Assembly (NCBI GenBank): GCA_034359265.1
Contig: CP136890.1
Coordinates: forward strand, 28,252,501-28,316,500
Direction of reading: 5' to 3'
Origin: Canna indica
Lineage: Eukaryota; Streptophyta; Magnoliopsida; Zingiberales; Cannaceae
Length of the DNA: 64,000 bases
The translations under genes were made by a program, and so were the position numbers. The notes under the pieces were generated by a model. It searched no databases. It was not told the origin of the DNA and saw only the letters and a program-made list of their open reading frames with translations. This document shows, piece by piece, positions 22,265 through 33,659 of this stretch (within the stretch, counting starts at the first letter, position 1; every line of letters begins with the position of its first letter).

Positions 22265-22591
22265 AGAAAGTCAGGCGATCGATGACCTAGCTTGACTAAA
22301 CCGACGACTTACTAAACTAGTACTAATAGAAAACTACATTGTTCTCTATGGAGATTAATTTTTTTAAAAAAGGTAAGTACATAACAAAAAACAAAAATAT
22401 TCACAGCAGTTCATAACACAAAACACTCGCATTCAATTAAATTAATATAACACTTATTCATCCTAGTTTTTAGCACGCCATATTCCCTATTGTTTTAGAC
22501 AAGGAAACCTAGGCTCTCTCACTAAGTCAAGGACTAAGCTTGTTCTAATACCATATTAAATTCGATTGGATGCGAAACTTTCTCAAAAGCT
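22265..22591 (-). mobile_element. array C unit 2, leader segment between gag and LTR 3
   Basis: Matches 12614-12943: 'gtcaggcgatcg', 'ctaaactagtactaatag', 'ttcataacacaa', 'cctattgtttta', then the primer-site-like 'ttctaatacca' at about 22538-22548 and 'tctcaaaagc' just before LTR C3. On minus it is the leader between LTR and gag. Confidence 0.75.
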
Positions 22592-23094
22592 TGTCACACT
22601 TATTCATCATCACGTCTTAGTCCTTATTGTCTTAGAAAAGCAAACCTAGGCTCTCTCAAATAGTAGCACACTCGTCAAATTTTATAAACTAACATAACAT
22701 CCATTATATGAATAAAAAATAATTATTTCGATAAAATCGCAAGAAGATGAGCTTGAACCTTCAACCTTGGGGTTAACAACCACACGCTCTAACCAACTGA
22801 GTTACTCCAGCTCCATATTTGCTTTATAACAAATGACTCTGATTATGAATCCTCTTGGACTGTGTCTACTTCATAAAGAATGATCTTAGGAGGGACGTAA
22901 CAAAAAACCCTCCAAGACTTTAATTTTACATATAAGTATTTGTACTCAAATAAAATTCTAAAAAATTCCAACAAATCGAAAAAATGAGACATAACTTTTC
23001 AAAGTTCTTGGGCATAATAATAACGTTGTGTGGATGTAGTATTATGAATTATTTATATTCAAATATTTTGGCTCAATAAAAAGGGCATATTACA
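22592..23094 (-). mobile_element. LTR 3 of tandem gag-only gypsy array (element C)
   Basis: Full-length LTR copy of about 503 bp, TGTCACAC...ATATTACA. It is collinear with LTR C2 and contains the tRNA-Asn-like segment 22738-22811. It carries the canonical TTACA end, which helps define the ends of the other copies. Confidence 0.77.
22738..22811 (-). pseudogene. tRNA-Asn(GUU)-like sequence inside LTR C3
   Basis: 74 nt on minus. Acceptor GCTGGAG paired with TTCTTGC (one mismatch), D arm 'TAACTCAGTTGGTTAGAGC', anticodon loop TTGTTAA (GTT, Asn), T loop TTCAAGC. The anticodon stem and T stem each have a mismatch. Of the copies it keeps the best acceptor stem, but a functional tRNA is unlikely. Confidence 0.75.
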
Positions 23095-23508
23095 AACAAA
23101 TTTCATTAATGATGATGATGATGATAACATTAATTTAATAAGACATATTGGGGGAATGAGTTGAGAAACCTTTTCGTCCTTAGCAGATCAGGCGATCGAC
23201 GACCTAGCTCGACCAAACCGACGACTCACTAAACTAGTACTAATAGAAAACTACATAGCTCTCCAAGGATATTATTTTTTAAAAAAGGTATGTACATAAC
23301 AAAAAAACAAAAATATTCATAGCACTTCATAACACAATTAACTCGCATTCAATTTAATTAACATAACACTTATTCATCCTTATTTTTAGCACGTCATATT
23401 CCCTATTGTCTTAGAAAAGAAAACCTTGGCTCTCTCACTAAGTCAAGGACTAAGCCTTGTTCTAATACCATATTAAATTTGATTGGTTGAACAACATTCT
23501 CAAAAATT
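23095..23508 (-). mobile_element. array C unit 3, internal segment with gag deleted
   Basis: Begins like the other internal segments (GAT repeat, 'ataagacatattgggggaatgagttgagaaa'). At about 23168 it jumps to 'ccttttcgtccttagcagatcaggcgatcg', which in unit 2 lies about 520 bp further on. The gag-like region is therefore missing. The primer-site-like 'ttctaatacca' is at 23460-23470. Confidence 0.75.
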
Positions 23509-23626
23509 TGTCACACCTATTCATCAGGTTAACACCCACACGCTCTAACCAACTAAGCTACTCCAGCTCTATTGTTTGCCTTATAAAGGATGATCGTGAT
23601 TATGACTTCTCTTGGACTGTGTCTAC
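23509..23626 (-). mobile_element. LTR 4 of array C, left part, interrupted by copia A
   Basis: TGTCACACC start, a short deletion (joining 'tattcatcag' to 'gttaacacccacacgctc', so only half of the tRNA-Asn-like segment remains), then 'cttggactgtgtctac'. There copia element A begins. The LTR resumes at 50850 with 'ttcataatgatgatcc'. Confidence 0.78.
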
Positions 23627-25404
23627 TATTGGGTCATGGAGTACCGGGCAAATAACAAAAATGTATTTACACGCAGCGGAAAAAGAAACTGATCATCTAC
23701 ACAATTGGATCCATGCATCTCAGCTAAATCGATACTATGTCAAGAGTTATACCTTTGAAGGTCGAATTTCATCTTCTACTATGCGAATCTAAGATCACGA
23801 TCTTGCTCCGGATCCAAGGTGCTGCCAAGCGATGAACTCCCTCTACGGTGAGGACATGGAAGAACACGACGAACTGGGTGGTTCCCGAGTGCTAGCTCGG
23901 CTCTACCGAAACACCTTCCGATCTGGTCAAGCGCTGAATACCTTCCGCACTTCTCTCTCTCTCTCTCTCTCTATTTGGTGGAGGTCGACTGCCACAAAAG
24001 GGAGCTCGGCTTCCTTCAAAACAGACTTCCTAAGAAGAGGTTGGCAGCCTTTCAAGAGATGATCACATACCCCATCTAAACATCAGACAGGTATTTATAG
24101 ACGCGTCAATCACATTGAACATGTCATCACAATCGTTGATTAATTCAAAGCCATATCCGAAATCTTTAAAACGATTTTAATGTTCGAATAAAATTTATCC
24201 TTAGTAACAATTATCAAGGATGAATTTCTTAAATTCAAGATATCAAAAATAATGTATCCTTTAATAACAATTATCAAAGATACATTACCTAAATTATAAT
24301 ATACAAAATTCCAATTTTAAATCATATTTAAAATTCGGAATTATTAATTTCAATTTTGAAAACTCCTTTTCAAATTCGGCATTAATCTTCAAAATTACCA
24401 TGAGAGAATTAGCGGGTTAATGGTCATGCGGATCCAATCCACTAAACTCTAACCCTAAGCCCAATTTTGTTCGCCCTATGTGTGAGACCTTGTAGATTCG
24501 CTTAACGTTGGCAGTGGGTCCAAAACTCATTTGGAACCCACGTGTCATAAGCAGCCTCTGGCAAGACATTATGACTACTCTAGTCAAGTGAGGTCAATTA
24601 TCTAAGCAACCTAATTCATAGTATGATACTTTGTCCATTTATTATGCGATATCTGGATTAAACATAAGACATGGATTACATCAACCTTATATTGCTCAAT
24701 CTGGTTTCTTGATTCCTGAGTAGACTGACTTAATAAATGACATTGATACACTTATCAATTTATTTGAGCACGGCAATGTATTTTTTCAGTCACACTCATC
24801 AATGGGCACATAAATATCTCTCTCATATACGAGCGGGACAAATTCCTTCACGACACACATATTCCACTGCATGATTTATTCCATGTCCAACTGTAGTCCA
24901 TATTACCACCCGATTAAAAATGATGTTAGACAAGATCAAAACATAGAATTCCTCATGTAGGAATCCATTGTGACATCAGGTCGGAGGACTGACGTATCAC
25001 TACCCTTGGAGATATACTAATGATATAATCCATGTAGTATACTCACCGTGGGTCTGTCCGACACCATGTTCTCCAACTTGTGTCTATATTCTGACTTTGA
25101 TATCACATATCCATGATTAGTAAAACATGATCATCGTCAGTGAAACAACATACTACTCTTCATTCATTATCGTTCCAAGACAATAACCGACTAGGGACTG
25201 TTTAGAATAGGATTTCAACTGCCTTAGGGTTTTACTATCAAGTCTCGCACTTGATGACTATTATGCAGAATCAACCATTCAAGGAGTCAATTCTCAAGTT
25301 AAATATGCTCATAGTAAATAACATGATAAAGCAAATATTCAATTTATTAAAAGGAAAGTAGCAATGACAATATTACCTCATTAGCCTAGGGCACACTACT
25401 AACA
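23627..25404 (-). mobile_element. 3' LTR of Ty1/copia element A
   Basis: A 1778-bp LTR read on minus as TGTTAGTAGTGTGCCC...CATGACCCAATA. It closely matches the 5' LTR at 49094-50844 along its whole length. The outer flanks TCTAC (23622-23626) and TTTAC (50845-50849) are a 5-bp target duplication with one change, both inside LTR C4. A purine-rich tract abuts its inner end. The TC microsatellite at 23951-23971 is within it. Confidence 0.9.
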
Positions 25405-25415
25405 ATCTCCCACTT
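25405..25415 (-). promoter_or_regulatory. polypurine tract of copia A
   Basis: On minus it reads AAGTGGGAGAT and is followed directly by TGTTAGTAGTG, the start of the 3' LTR. This is the usual plant copia arrangement for plus-strand priming. Confidence 0.85.
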
Positions 25416-25423
25416 GCACTAGG

Positions 25424-26126
25424 CCCAATCATCCATGTACCTCATACCCAATGATCTAGAATGTCTATCATCCTTTAACTGCGGGAGAGGTTTAGTCAAT
25501 GGATCAACAACATTGTCATTGGTATGAACTTTGCATATCTTCATATCTCCCTCTCAATGATGTCTCGAATGAGATGGAAACGTCTCAAAATGTGTTTGGA
25601 TCGCTGATGTGATATGGGTATCTTAGTCTGTGCAATAGCTCCATTGTTGTCACAATAGAGATCCACTAGGTTGGAGATGCTAGGAACAACATCTAGTCCA
25701 GAGAAGAATTTCCTCATCCAAACGTCCTCCTTAACAGCATCCGATGCGGCTATGTACTCGGCCTCTGTAGTAGAATTGGCCACAATGTCTTGCTTTGAAC
25801 TTTTCCAGCTGACAGCACCTCCATTCAAACAAAACACAAAACCTGATTGCGATCTGAAATAATCTATGTCGATTTGGAAGCTAGCATCGATGTAACTGTT
25901 TACAACCAACTCACCTTCCAATCCTCCATAAACCAAGATGACATCCTTAGTCCTTCTTAAGTACTTAAGAATGCTCTTGACTATGGTCTAGTGACACTCA
26001 CTGGGATCTGACTGGTATCTACTAGTCATGCTCAATGCGTACGAGACATCTGGTCGAGTACATAACATGGCATACATGACAGATCCAATAGCAGACGCAT
26101 AAGGGATCTTGCTCATGCGCTCTCAT
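25424..26126 (-). pseudogene. copia A ribonuclease H domain
   Basis: Minus-strand RNase H of a Ty1/copia polyprotein. The catalytic acidic residues are visible in YIDASF, STTEAEYIAASD and LYCDNNGAI, and the substrate region reads AVSWKSSKQD. The C-terminal tail (VDPLTKPLP, LGMRYMDDWA) reaches about 25424, near the polypurine tract, as usual for copia where RNase H is the last domain. Stops near 25540 and 25990 and a frame change show decay. Confidence 0.92.
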
Positions 26127-26880
26127 TCATCCTGCGTAGGGCAGGAATCCTCTCTTGGAATCCTCCATACTGAACCTCTTCAGTACCTTGTCAATATATG
26201 CACTATGACTTAGGCCGATTAGCCTTTTAGACCTATCTCTATAAATCCAAATGCCTAAAATATAGGCAGCCTCGCCCAAGTCCTTCGTTGAAAAGCATTT
26301 CCCTAGCCAGGTGTTTACACACCGCAAGGTAGGGATGTCATTTCCAATGAGCAATATGTCATCGAGGAAAAGCACTAGAAAAACAATTACGCTCCCACTA
26401 ACTTTCTTGTAAAAACAATTACGCCCAATATTCCAGCTCTGAGATGCTTGCTTCAATCCATAAATGGATCTTTGAAGCTTGCAAACCTTTTCACGATTCT
26501 TAGGACTCACAAAACCCTCAGGTTGTGTCATGTACACAGCCTCGAGTATGTTCCCGTTAAGGAACGTTGTTTTGACGTCCATTTGTCAAATCTCGTAGTC
26601 ATAATATGCGACTATGGTAGGTAGAATCCAAATGGATTTGAGCATAGCAACTGGTGAAAAGGTCTCATTATAGTCCACACCATGAGTTTGTTTGAAACCC
26701 CTGGCAACCAACCATGCTTTATCGGTATGCATATTGACATCCATGTCGGTCTTCTTCTTGAAAAGCCACTTGCACCCAATGGTTCTAAAATCCTCTGGTG
26801 GATCAATCAAGGTCCATACCTGATTGTCATACATGGATTGCATCTCAGTTTTCATGGCTTCTAGACATTCCATGGAGTCT
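26127..26880 (-). pseudogene. copia A reverse transcriptase domain
   Basis: Minus-strand copia reverse transcriptase. From the N-terminus: QVWTLIDPPEDFRTIGCKWL, VARGFKQTHGVDYNETFSPV, DVKTTFLNG, EGFVSPKNREKVCKL, SIYGLKQASQSWN, then DDILLIGND. The catalytic motif reads FLDD rather than the usual YVDD. About 20 residues are missing between SWNI and YKKVSGS. A stop separates the two halves at about 26583. It would have copied element RNA into DNA; this copy cannot. Confidence 0.93.
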
Positions 26881-28124
26881 GAACTCTTTATGGCCTCTTG
26901 GTAGGATGTGGGCTAGCTCATTCTGATCAACGAGCTCTACATTTCGACCGTCGATAATGAGAAATCCATATCTCTCGGATTCTAGATGAATCCTACCAGA
27001 CCTTCGTGGTTCTTGTATCACAGGTACAGACTCGACAACAACTTGTGAGTTAGTTTGAGTAGCCATATCCGGTTTAGTAGCGATTTGTGGTTATCAGATT
27101 TCTTTGAGATGTACATTACTCTAATTGATTCTTTTGGAAACAAATTCCCTTTCCAAGAAGACACCATTTCGAGAAACAAACACTTTGTTCTTGGTTGGAA
27201 TGTAGAAGTAGTATCATTTAGTTTCCTTTGGATACACCCACAAATACGCATTTATCATATTTGGGCAGTAATATTTCGGAGGGCTGACGTCTTACGTAAG
27301 CCTCACAACCCCAAATTATGAAGAAAGCATACTGGCATGCTTCCTGGTCCATATCTCATATGGAGCCTTTTGAACCGCTTTAGATGGAACTCAATTTAAT
27401 ATGAACGCAACAATTTCTAAGGCAAATCCCCAAAAGGAAGTCGGAAGATTTGTATGACTCATCATGGATCGAACCATATCCAATAAGGTTCGGTTTCTCC
27501 GTTCGGAAACACCGTTCCACTATGGCGTTCCAAGTGGAGTAAGCTGTGAGACAATCCCACAATCCTTAAGATGGTCAATAAACTCCTAGATTAAATACTC
27601 CCCACCTCGATCTGATCGTAGTGTTTTAATATTCTTAACAAGTTGGTTTTGTACCTCATTCTTGAATATTTTGAACTTTTCAAATGTTTCAGATTTATGC
27701 TTCATTAAGTAGATATACCTATATCTACTGAAGTCATATGTAAATGTAATGAAGTACTGATAACCTCCTCTAGATGGTACACTTAATGGTCCATATACAT
27801 CACTATGTACAAGACCCAATAAGTCACTAGCCCTTTCACCATGACCCGTGAAAGGTGTTTTGGTCATCTTGCCAAGTAAACATGATTCACATATTTCAAA
27901 TGATTCAAAATCAAATGAATCTAAAAGTCCATCATGATGGAGTTTAGTGATGCGCTTCTCATTTATATGGCCTAACCAACAATGCCAGAGATAGGTTGGG
28001 TTCAAGTCATTAGTCTTAAACCATTTTGTCTTAATGTTATAGATGGACGTATTAACATGTTCCAAGTTTAGAACATAGAGACCATTAGACAAATGAGCAT
28101 TACCATAATGCATGTCTTTGTTAT
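26881..28124 (-). pseudogene. copia A integrase domain
   Basis: Minus-strand copia integrase. A short piece at 28592-28645 (LDLDGF, IIKNNIC), beyond the hAT MITE, leads into MHYGNAHLSNGLYVL. The zinc-binding HHCC part shows HCWLGHI and CESCLLGKM. The core shows HSDVYGPL, YDFSRY (normally DDFSRY) and SDRGGEY. Frameshifts at about 27570 and 27380 precede the C-terminal part, which includes KCLFLEMVSSWKGN-type frame slips and RRSGRIHLESERYGF. The gene continues on the other side of element B with protease and gag. Confidence 0.92.
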
Positions 28125-28132
28125 AGATGGAG

Positions 28133-28583
28133 TAAAGGTGGCAAAACAGGCCGGCCCGGCACGATAAGGTAGCGTGCTGGGCCGGCCCGACCCGCTAACT
28201 CCGTCGGTTGAAAATTCTCGGACTAGCACGCATAAGAGAAAAAAATCAAGATTGAAACCTCCTTGGAAATCATGAGCAAGAATAAGATACACAAAAATAA
28301 TAGATTAGACCAATTATAATCCTTTTACTAGAATAGCATATGAAAACAAGAACCAAAAGAATCTGGAAATTAAGATTGCCAAATACGAAAATAGTATGGC
28401 CACACTTTAATTCAATTTTTTAATACTTAGCAGGCCAAATGGGCCGGCCCGACACAATAAGAGCCGGCCCGCGTTGGCCCGCAATGTTATCGTGCTAGGC
28501 CAGCCCAGTCCGATAAGCTTATCAGACTGAATTTTTTGGCCCGACCCACAGTTATCATGCTGTGCCCATTTCTGTCGCCCTTA
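28133..28583. mobile_element. non-autonomous hAT element (MITE), 8-bp target duplication
   Basis: Ends TAAAGGTGGCAAAACAGGCC and, on the other strand, TAAGGGCGACAGAAATGGGC: the imperfect terminal inverted repeat typical of plant hAT MITEs ('TAGGGGTGGCAAA' type). The 8-bp flanks are AGATGGAG (28125-28132) and AAATGGAG (28584-28591). Both subterminal regions are rich in GGGCCGGCCC words. At 451 bp it has no coding capacity. It interrupts copia A between protease and integrase, and the reading frame joins exactly across it. Confidence 0.92.
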
Positions 28584-28650
28584 AAATGGAGCAAATATTA
28601 TTCTTAATAATAAAGTGAAATCCATCTAAATCTAAACATGAAACTGAAAT

Positions 28651-30093
28651 TGACAATAAGCATAGGTCTCTAAGGAAACTTTTCTTAATGGACAGTTGCA
28701 TAGGGAGTTACAACTGCCATTGCAATTGCTTGTAGGTAACAAACTAAGAACCAAAAACAAAAACACAAGGAAATACACAAACACAATTATTTGTTTATGC
28801 AGTTCATTGACAACACATGTCACTTAATCTGCGGGGCACTCACCGGACAAATACCCAATCCACTCTCTATAAGTACAATATAAGTCCTCTGAATTTCACA
28901 ATCGAAATCCAACTACCAGTACTACAGTGAATTGCAAATAACAAAAATTTATTTGCTATTACAAATACATACCAACTTGCCTCTCTATAACATCCGAACC
29001 ATAGAGTTCCGTCCATCCAAGCACATAGAACTTGACATAAGTGGATCCATAGAAGTATATCAGTAGGTGCGGATCCGTATTGGGGTGGATAGGAGTGGAT
29101 CCATCAGAGATGGTCAAACTTCTCAAACATTCTCTCACACCTTTTATAAGCAGAGTAGGCAACCCAAAAGACATAGTCATTACTCCACAAGAGAAACTCC
29201 TAATTCCATGATGAGAATTAACTCCATTAATGACCATTAACTTCACCAATGAATGACCAATGTCATAAAGCTTCATGATGACTATAACTCTCTTAAAGTG
29301 AACAACCAATGTCATAAATTAGTAGCTCTATGATGGCCAAAACTCCATTAAGTATAATAAAAGACCAATTCCAAAAGTTACCATAAATGATCAAGTCCAA
29401 AGGTCATCATAAGTGATCAATCAAGATTTACTCCACCATATATCATCAATAATATCAGGATCATTCAAGCCATAGTTTGTAGGAGCAGTTGAGACTATCA
29501 TCACACAGTTGTAACTGTCTTCAATATAAGTAGAATTTCCTCATAGTTGTGATTGTCCATTTAATTGAGAATAACCTGAAACACTTTTGCTTAAGCAACC
29601 ACGGATCAAGACAACAGAATGTAACATGTAAGTATAAACTGAAAACTCTAGTATAAACTCCACAGCAGTTGCAACTGACATAAAACTAAGAACTGACTGA
29701 TCAAAGTAACAACAACTGGCATACAATTGAGAGCTCTATAGTAGTAGCAACTGTCATATAACTAATAATTGGTCGATAATCCTTTTACCAAATATAGCCA
29801 ACACAACATAAGCCAAACACCAACAATCTCTCCCTTTGGCTTATTTGGTAAAAACACAAGCTATTAAGAGAATATCCGGAGTATATCCTAGTCACAATAT
29901 TTAAGCAACTCCTCATAGGCATTACACACAGTATCATAAGCTTCAACATAAACTACTCAACAACTAGAGCAGTTGTGACTGTCTTAACAAAACTCATCAT
30001 AGGCAACAAGAGTTGTAATTGTCTTTTCAACTGAGAACAATCTGAGAATATTTTTGCCAAATATAGCCAACACACTTAAGCCAAACTCTAACA
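28651..30093 (-). mobile_element. 3' LTR of copia-like element B
   Basis: A 1443-bp LTR on minus, TGTTAGAGTTTGGC...CTTATTGTCA. It matches the 5' LTR at 44605-46620 apart from about 575 bp absent here (opposite 44960-45062 and 45519-45997). The outer flanks are GAAAT (28646-28650) and GACAT (46621-46625), a target duplication with one change, inside the copia A protease region. An internal copy of the polypurine tract plus LTR start lies at about 29790-29870. Confidence 0.9.
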
Positions 30094-30107
30094 ATCTCCC
30101 GCTTTGG
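30094..30107 (-). promoter_or_regulatory. polypurine tract of element B
   Basis: On minus, AGCCAAAGCGGGAGAT abuts the LTR start TGTTAGAG. A second purine-rich tract (AAAAAGGGGGAG on minus) lies near 30292-30303, a doubled-tract pattern known from Sirevirus-type copia elements. Confidence 0.7.
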
Positions 30108-30289
30108 CTTATTTGGCAAAACACACCAGTCATCTACTCATCCACAACCATAGGCAAAATATTACAACCAGCAAAGCCACACAGACAAACAAACAGTCAT
30201 AGTAGTCAACCCAATCAAACAAACAAGCCAGAATACAATTGCAACCAAAGAATAAGCAAGATAAATAAGGTTGCAACTGGATGTATCAT

Positions 30290-31093
30290 TTCTCCCCCTT
30301 TTTGGCATAATAAGACAAAGGGGTAGTAGTGAGAGTACCAAGATCAATCAGAGATTGAAGAGTTTGAAAGATTACCAGAGGAGGGAGAAACATGACCTGT
30401 TGAAGTTGTAGTGAAATGCTCAATGACTTTCTTCTCAATAGAAATAAATTGTTGTTGAAGTAGAGACATGGTTTCTCTTGCATTAAAAAGTTCCTCAAGA
30501 ATATTCTCTTTACTAGCAGTTGAAGCACTAGAGAGTTTCTTATTTGAAATAGAACTAGAGTTTTCCTTCATAGGAGTACTCACCCTCTTCAAAAGCTTGT
30601 TATGAATCTTCAGGGATGAACCAACTGGTTCAAGAAACTCTTCAAATGGCATTTGAACCATTGCCTTTCCAGAATTCCATAAATTAAGTTTGGAAAGATT
30701 AGAAATATCCTAGAATTAGAAATCAATCTAGATCTAAGAGTTTTAATTTGTTCAAAAATCAAACTTCCTGGATAAAAAAGTATCCCATTGGTTATCTTGA
30801 ACAACAACATCACCATTTCTCTGCTTAGAAAAGTAATGTGAGATGTAGGGATCTAGAAATATCTTGCAATTGGAAACAACACTGCAAAAGAAGCAGTATC
30901 CACCTGCTCAGTCTATAATTTTACTATTTGATACCTCTGGCCCAACAAATTTCAGAAAATCAAGTTTGGATTCATCAGTAAGATTAGTTGAAGAAGGAGT
31001 AAAACCATGAAACTCATTTATGATCTCAGGACTGAAAGATTACCACTTTCCTTTGGAAAATACTCATTGAAGGTGATTGCTTTCACGATTAGA
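30290..31093 (-). pseudogene. env-like ORF of element B, C-terminal part
   Basis: On minus, sequence near 31040-30915 reads FSPEIINEFHGF...LDFLKFVGPEVSNSKIID. This resembles the plant retrotransposon ORF found between pol and the 3' LTR ('putative plant transposon' or env-like). Downstream frames at 30344-30661 give a polar protein (MPFEEFLEPVGSSLKIHNKL, ETMSLLQQQFISIEKKVIEH) with coiled-coil character. The ORF is split at 31096 by the CACTA element and continues at 34535. Its role is unknown; stops and shifts are present. Confidence 0.6.
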
Positions 31094-31106
31094 TATACCA
31101 CTACTA

Positions 31107-31460
31107 GAAAAATGGGCATCAGCAACGGCTGATGCCATTGCTAAGCCGTTGCTGAAACTCATCAGCAACGGCTGTAGCTGTTGCAATGGAGCCGTGGCAG
31201 AAAATCGCGTTGCTGATAACTTAGCAACGGATCAGCAACGACCGCTCGGGCCGTTGCTAAAAATATTATCAACAACGGTTTTGCCACGGACGCGGAGCCG
31301 TTGCTGATAACATTAATAGCAACGGTCGGTGAGCCCGTAGCAACACCGTTAGTAAAAGCCCGTCGCTAAGCCGTTGCTATAGGTCATCAGCAACGGCTTT
31401 CGATACACTTTTAGCAACGGCTTTCCCACGGAAGGCCGTGGGAAAGCCGTTGCTCATGAT
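31107..31460. repeat. CACTA subterminal repeats, left
   Basis: At least ten copies of GCAACGGC or its complement GCCGTTGC, many followed by TGA (GCCGTTGCTGA), in both orientations. Such arrays are the binding region for the TNPA-type protein in CACTA elements. Confidence 0.9.
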
Positions 31461-31735
31461 GTGAACCTGGTAACGAAAAAATTTCAAATTTCAAATTTCC
31501 ATTGATACATTGATACATTATCTGATACATAACTCACACACCCATACACTCATACACACATTCATTCACACATCACAAATACACCAAGATATACATCAAA
31601 ACAATTATATTTATATTGATAATTATCCACAATAGTATAAAAACTATTCAAATGCAAAATTGAAGTATCAATATCCAAACAAAATAAATTAAACAAGTCC
31701 AATATCTCAGTAACAAAGTCAATATAAAAAAAAAC

Positions 31736-32985
31736 TCACGATGATGATGGAGGATGATCTGGATCATACGGCGGGGTCTGGAGTGCTTGAGTGTACACCA
31801 GCGTGGACTGACTCGAGGACGATGGATGAGATGATGCCGAAGAGATGCCTGCTTCGGGATAACCTGACATGTTGCGTAGCATAGCTTGTATATTCGCCAT
31901 CATCTGACTCTGGTGCTCCATTATCTCAGTCTGACGCGCGACCGGGTCTCTAGAGTCCTTATTCTGCTACTATGATCATAACTGGATCTAGAGGTGGACG
32001 GCCGCTCACCAACGACCGGAGGGGTCGGTGCCCCAAGTGGCCCTAGTACGGCTCGCGCATGACCACTATCTGCAAAGCCATATACGCGGCCATGGTCCCA
32101 GCCACCTGCGGCCTCGACCCACGTTGCTGCGTCAAAGTCCTCGGGGGTGCCCTCGCGCTGCACCACCGTCTGGCTGTAGGTCTCCTACTCGAGTTTGATT
32201 TTTTGTTTAATATTTATCATAAAACTTAAATTATAAATATATAATGAATAATTTAAACAAATATATAGTTACCATAATGTATGCAGCGCGGTTGTCGATG
32301 TACTCCCCCGTCCCATGTGCTCAACGGTGAGTCCGCTCAAACACCGCCATCGGGGAGGGTCGCTGGACAGTCCTGTCATCCGACACCGTCGTCTACATTT
32401 ACAAAACAAATACATTAATTAGTACACATAGTAACAAATAAAATATATTATTAAAAGGTATACTTACCATACGGTTCGCGTGCACTGCAAATGCAACAGA
32501 GTCGCCGGTGTGACGCGCTGCTCCCCCGACATGCGATTTCTAGCCGCATTTCGAGAAACCTCCTGCCATCGATCCGTCGACCATATTCCCACGAGCTGGT
32601 CCCATATATCCGAAGTAATCCAATCGGGGTCGTATCCCCGAGTCTCCGTGATGTTAGTGGTCCCAACTCGTGCCATCGCCTGGGACCGAGCCTGCCCCAG
32701 CTGCCCGTTGTACCTCGCACGGGAAATAGCCTCCCAGGCAGCGTAAATGAATGGCCTCTGGTCCTCGGCCCATGTAAAGCGAGCCTGCAAAATAATAATA
32801 TCAGTACCAATATTAATCATCATGCATGTAAAAATAATAATAATACGTGCCTCAAACTCGCGCCATAACATGTCGACGTGCTCGCTAGGCACGTGAGACC
32901 ACGTAGGCCATGCCCCGTGCATGTATCGTCGAATAGTAGAAGAAATGCTCCTCAGCACTTCTTCTTGCTCGAACCTGCACAACAA
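31736..32985 (-). pseudogene. TNPA-like (Ptta/En/Spm) protein of the CACTA element
   Basis: Minus-strand exons resemble the plant En/Spm TNPA or Transposase_24 family. The first (32985-32464) reads HVDMLWREFEAR, WITSDIWDQLVGIW, EVSRNAARNRMSGEQRVTP. The next (about 32395-32280) reads RRPSPMAVFERT and GTGEYIDNRAAY. The last part (32166-31736) is Pro/Ser-rich and ends in a short coiled segment (MEHQSQMMANIQAML). Introns are likely near 32810-32850 and 32225-32275. The protein would bind the subterminal repeats. It may still be largely open. Confidence 0.72.
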
Positions 32986-33075
32986 AAATAAATTTTAATA
33001 TTATATTATGATATAATGAATTTGTAATTATTCATAATTCATGATATATTACCGCTCCCCAATCACGCTAATAAA

Positions 33076-33648
33076 TCACGCTAATGGTTCATCGGCAGCT
33101 TTCAACATCTCGTAAAATTCTGCAGCTTCTTTATTCGGTAATTCAATCTCTACCGTAGTTTGTACTTCTGTGATATCAACCGCTGTAGTATCTGGTGGGA
33201 CTGATGTCTGAAGAACTGGCCGATCAACATTATCATTCAGGTGGAATTGACCCCCAAGACTATCAAGTATCATAGTTCTATAGGGATTAGATTGACTGGA
33301 TGAAGAAGCACCAGCAGAGGAAGATTCACCATATGTCTGAACGACAGGATTGCTCGATGTCCCGACTTCGTGTGACTCCCCGTAACAAGTCCATAGAAAA
33401 TATCTTGGTGCAAATCCTTTGCTATATAGATGCAAAGTGACAGTCTCCCGATCCAAAAATCGTCCATTCAAACAAATGCGGCACGGACATCGGATTTGAT
33501 CACCGATGCTAACGAAATTCCGATTCGAATAGGCGAAATTTAGGAAGTACGTTACGCCTAATCGAAACTCATTCGTTAAAGCTCCACGATCAAGACGTCG
33601 GTACATCCAACTTCGATCAGCCGACATGATTCTGTCAATTAATGACAA
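33076..33648 (-). CDS. transposase-associated domain protein of the CACTA element (truncated TNPD-like)
   Basis: An open 190-codon frame on minus. It begins MSLIDRIMSADRSWMYRRLD and shows the transposase-associated (PF13963-type) pattern: F.LGVTYFLNFA, RCPCRICLNGRF, VTLHLYSKGF, Y.LWTCYGE. This domain normally forms the N-terminus of the CACTA TNPD transposase. Here the catalytic part is missing and the frame ends in an acidic tail (FYEMLKAADEPLA). Homology is clear; whether it is expressed is unknown. Confidence 0.75.
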   Translation of the reverse strand: MSLIDRIMSADRSWMYRRLDRGALTNEFRLGVTYFLNFAYSNRNFVSIGDQIRCPCRICLNGRFLDRETVTLHLYSKGFAPRYFLWTCYGESHEVGTSSNPVVQTYGESSSAGASSSSQSNPYRTMILDSLGGQFHLNDNVDRPVLQTSVPPDTTAVDITEVQTTVEIELPNKEAAEFYEMLKAADEPLA

Positions 33649-33659
33649 TTTCTTTGGTT

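Noticed and set aside
22738..22811. Functional tRNA-Asn gene
   Set aside because: Mismatches in acceptor, anticodon and T stems, repetition in every LTR of the array, and lack of a downstream T-run terminator argue for a decayed captured copy.
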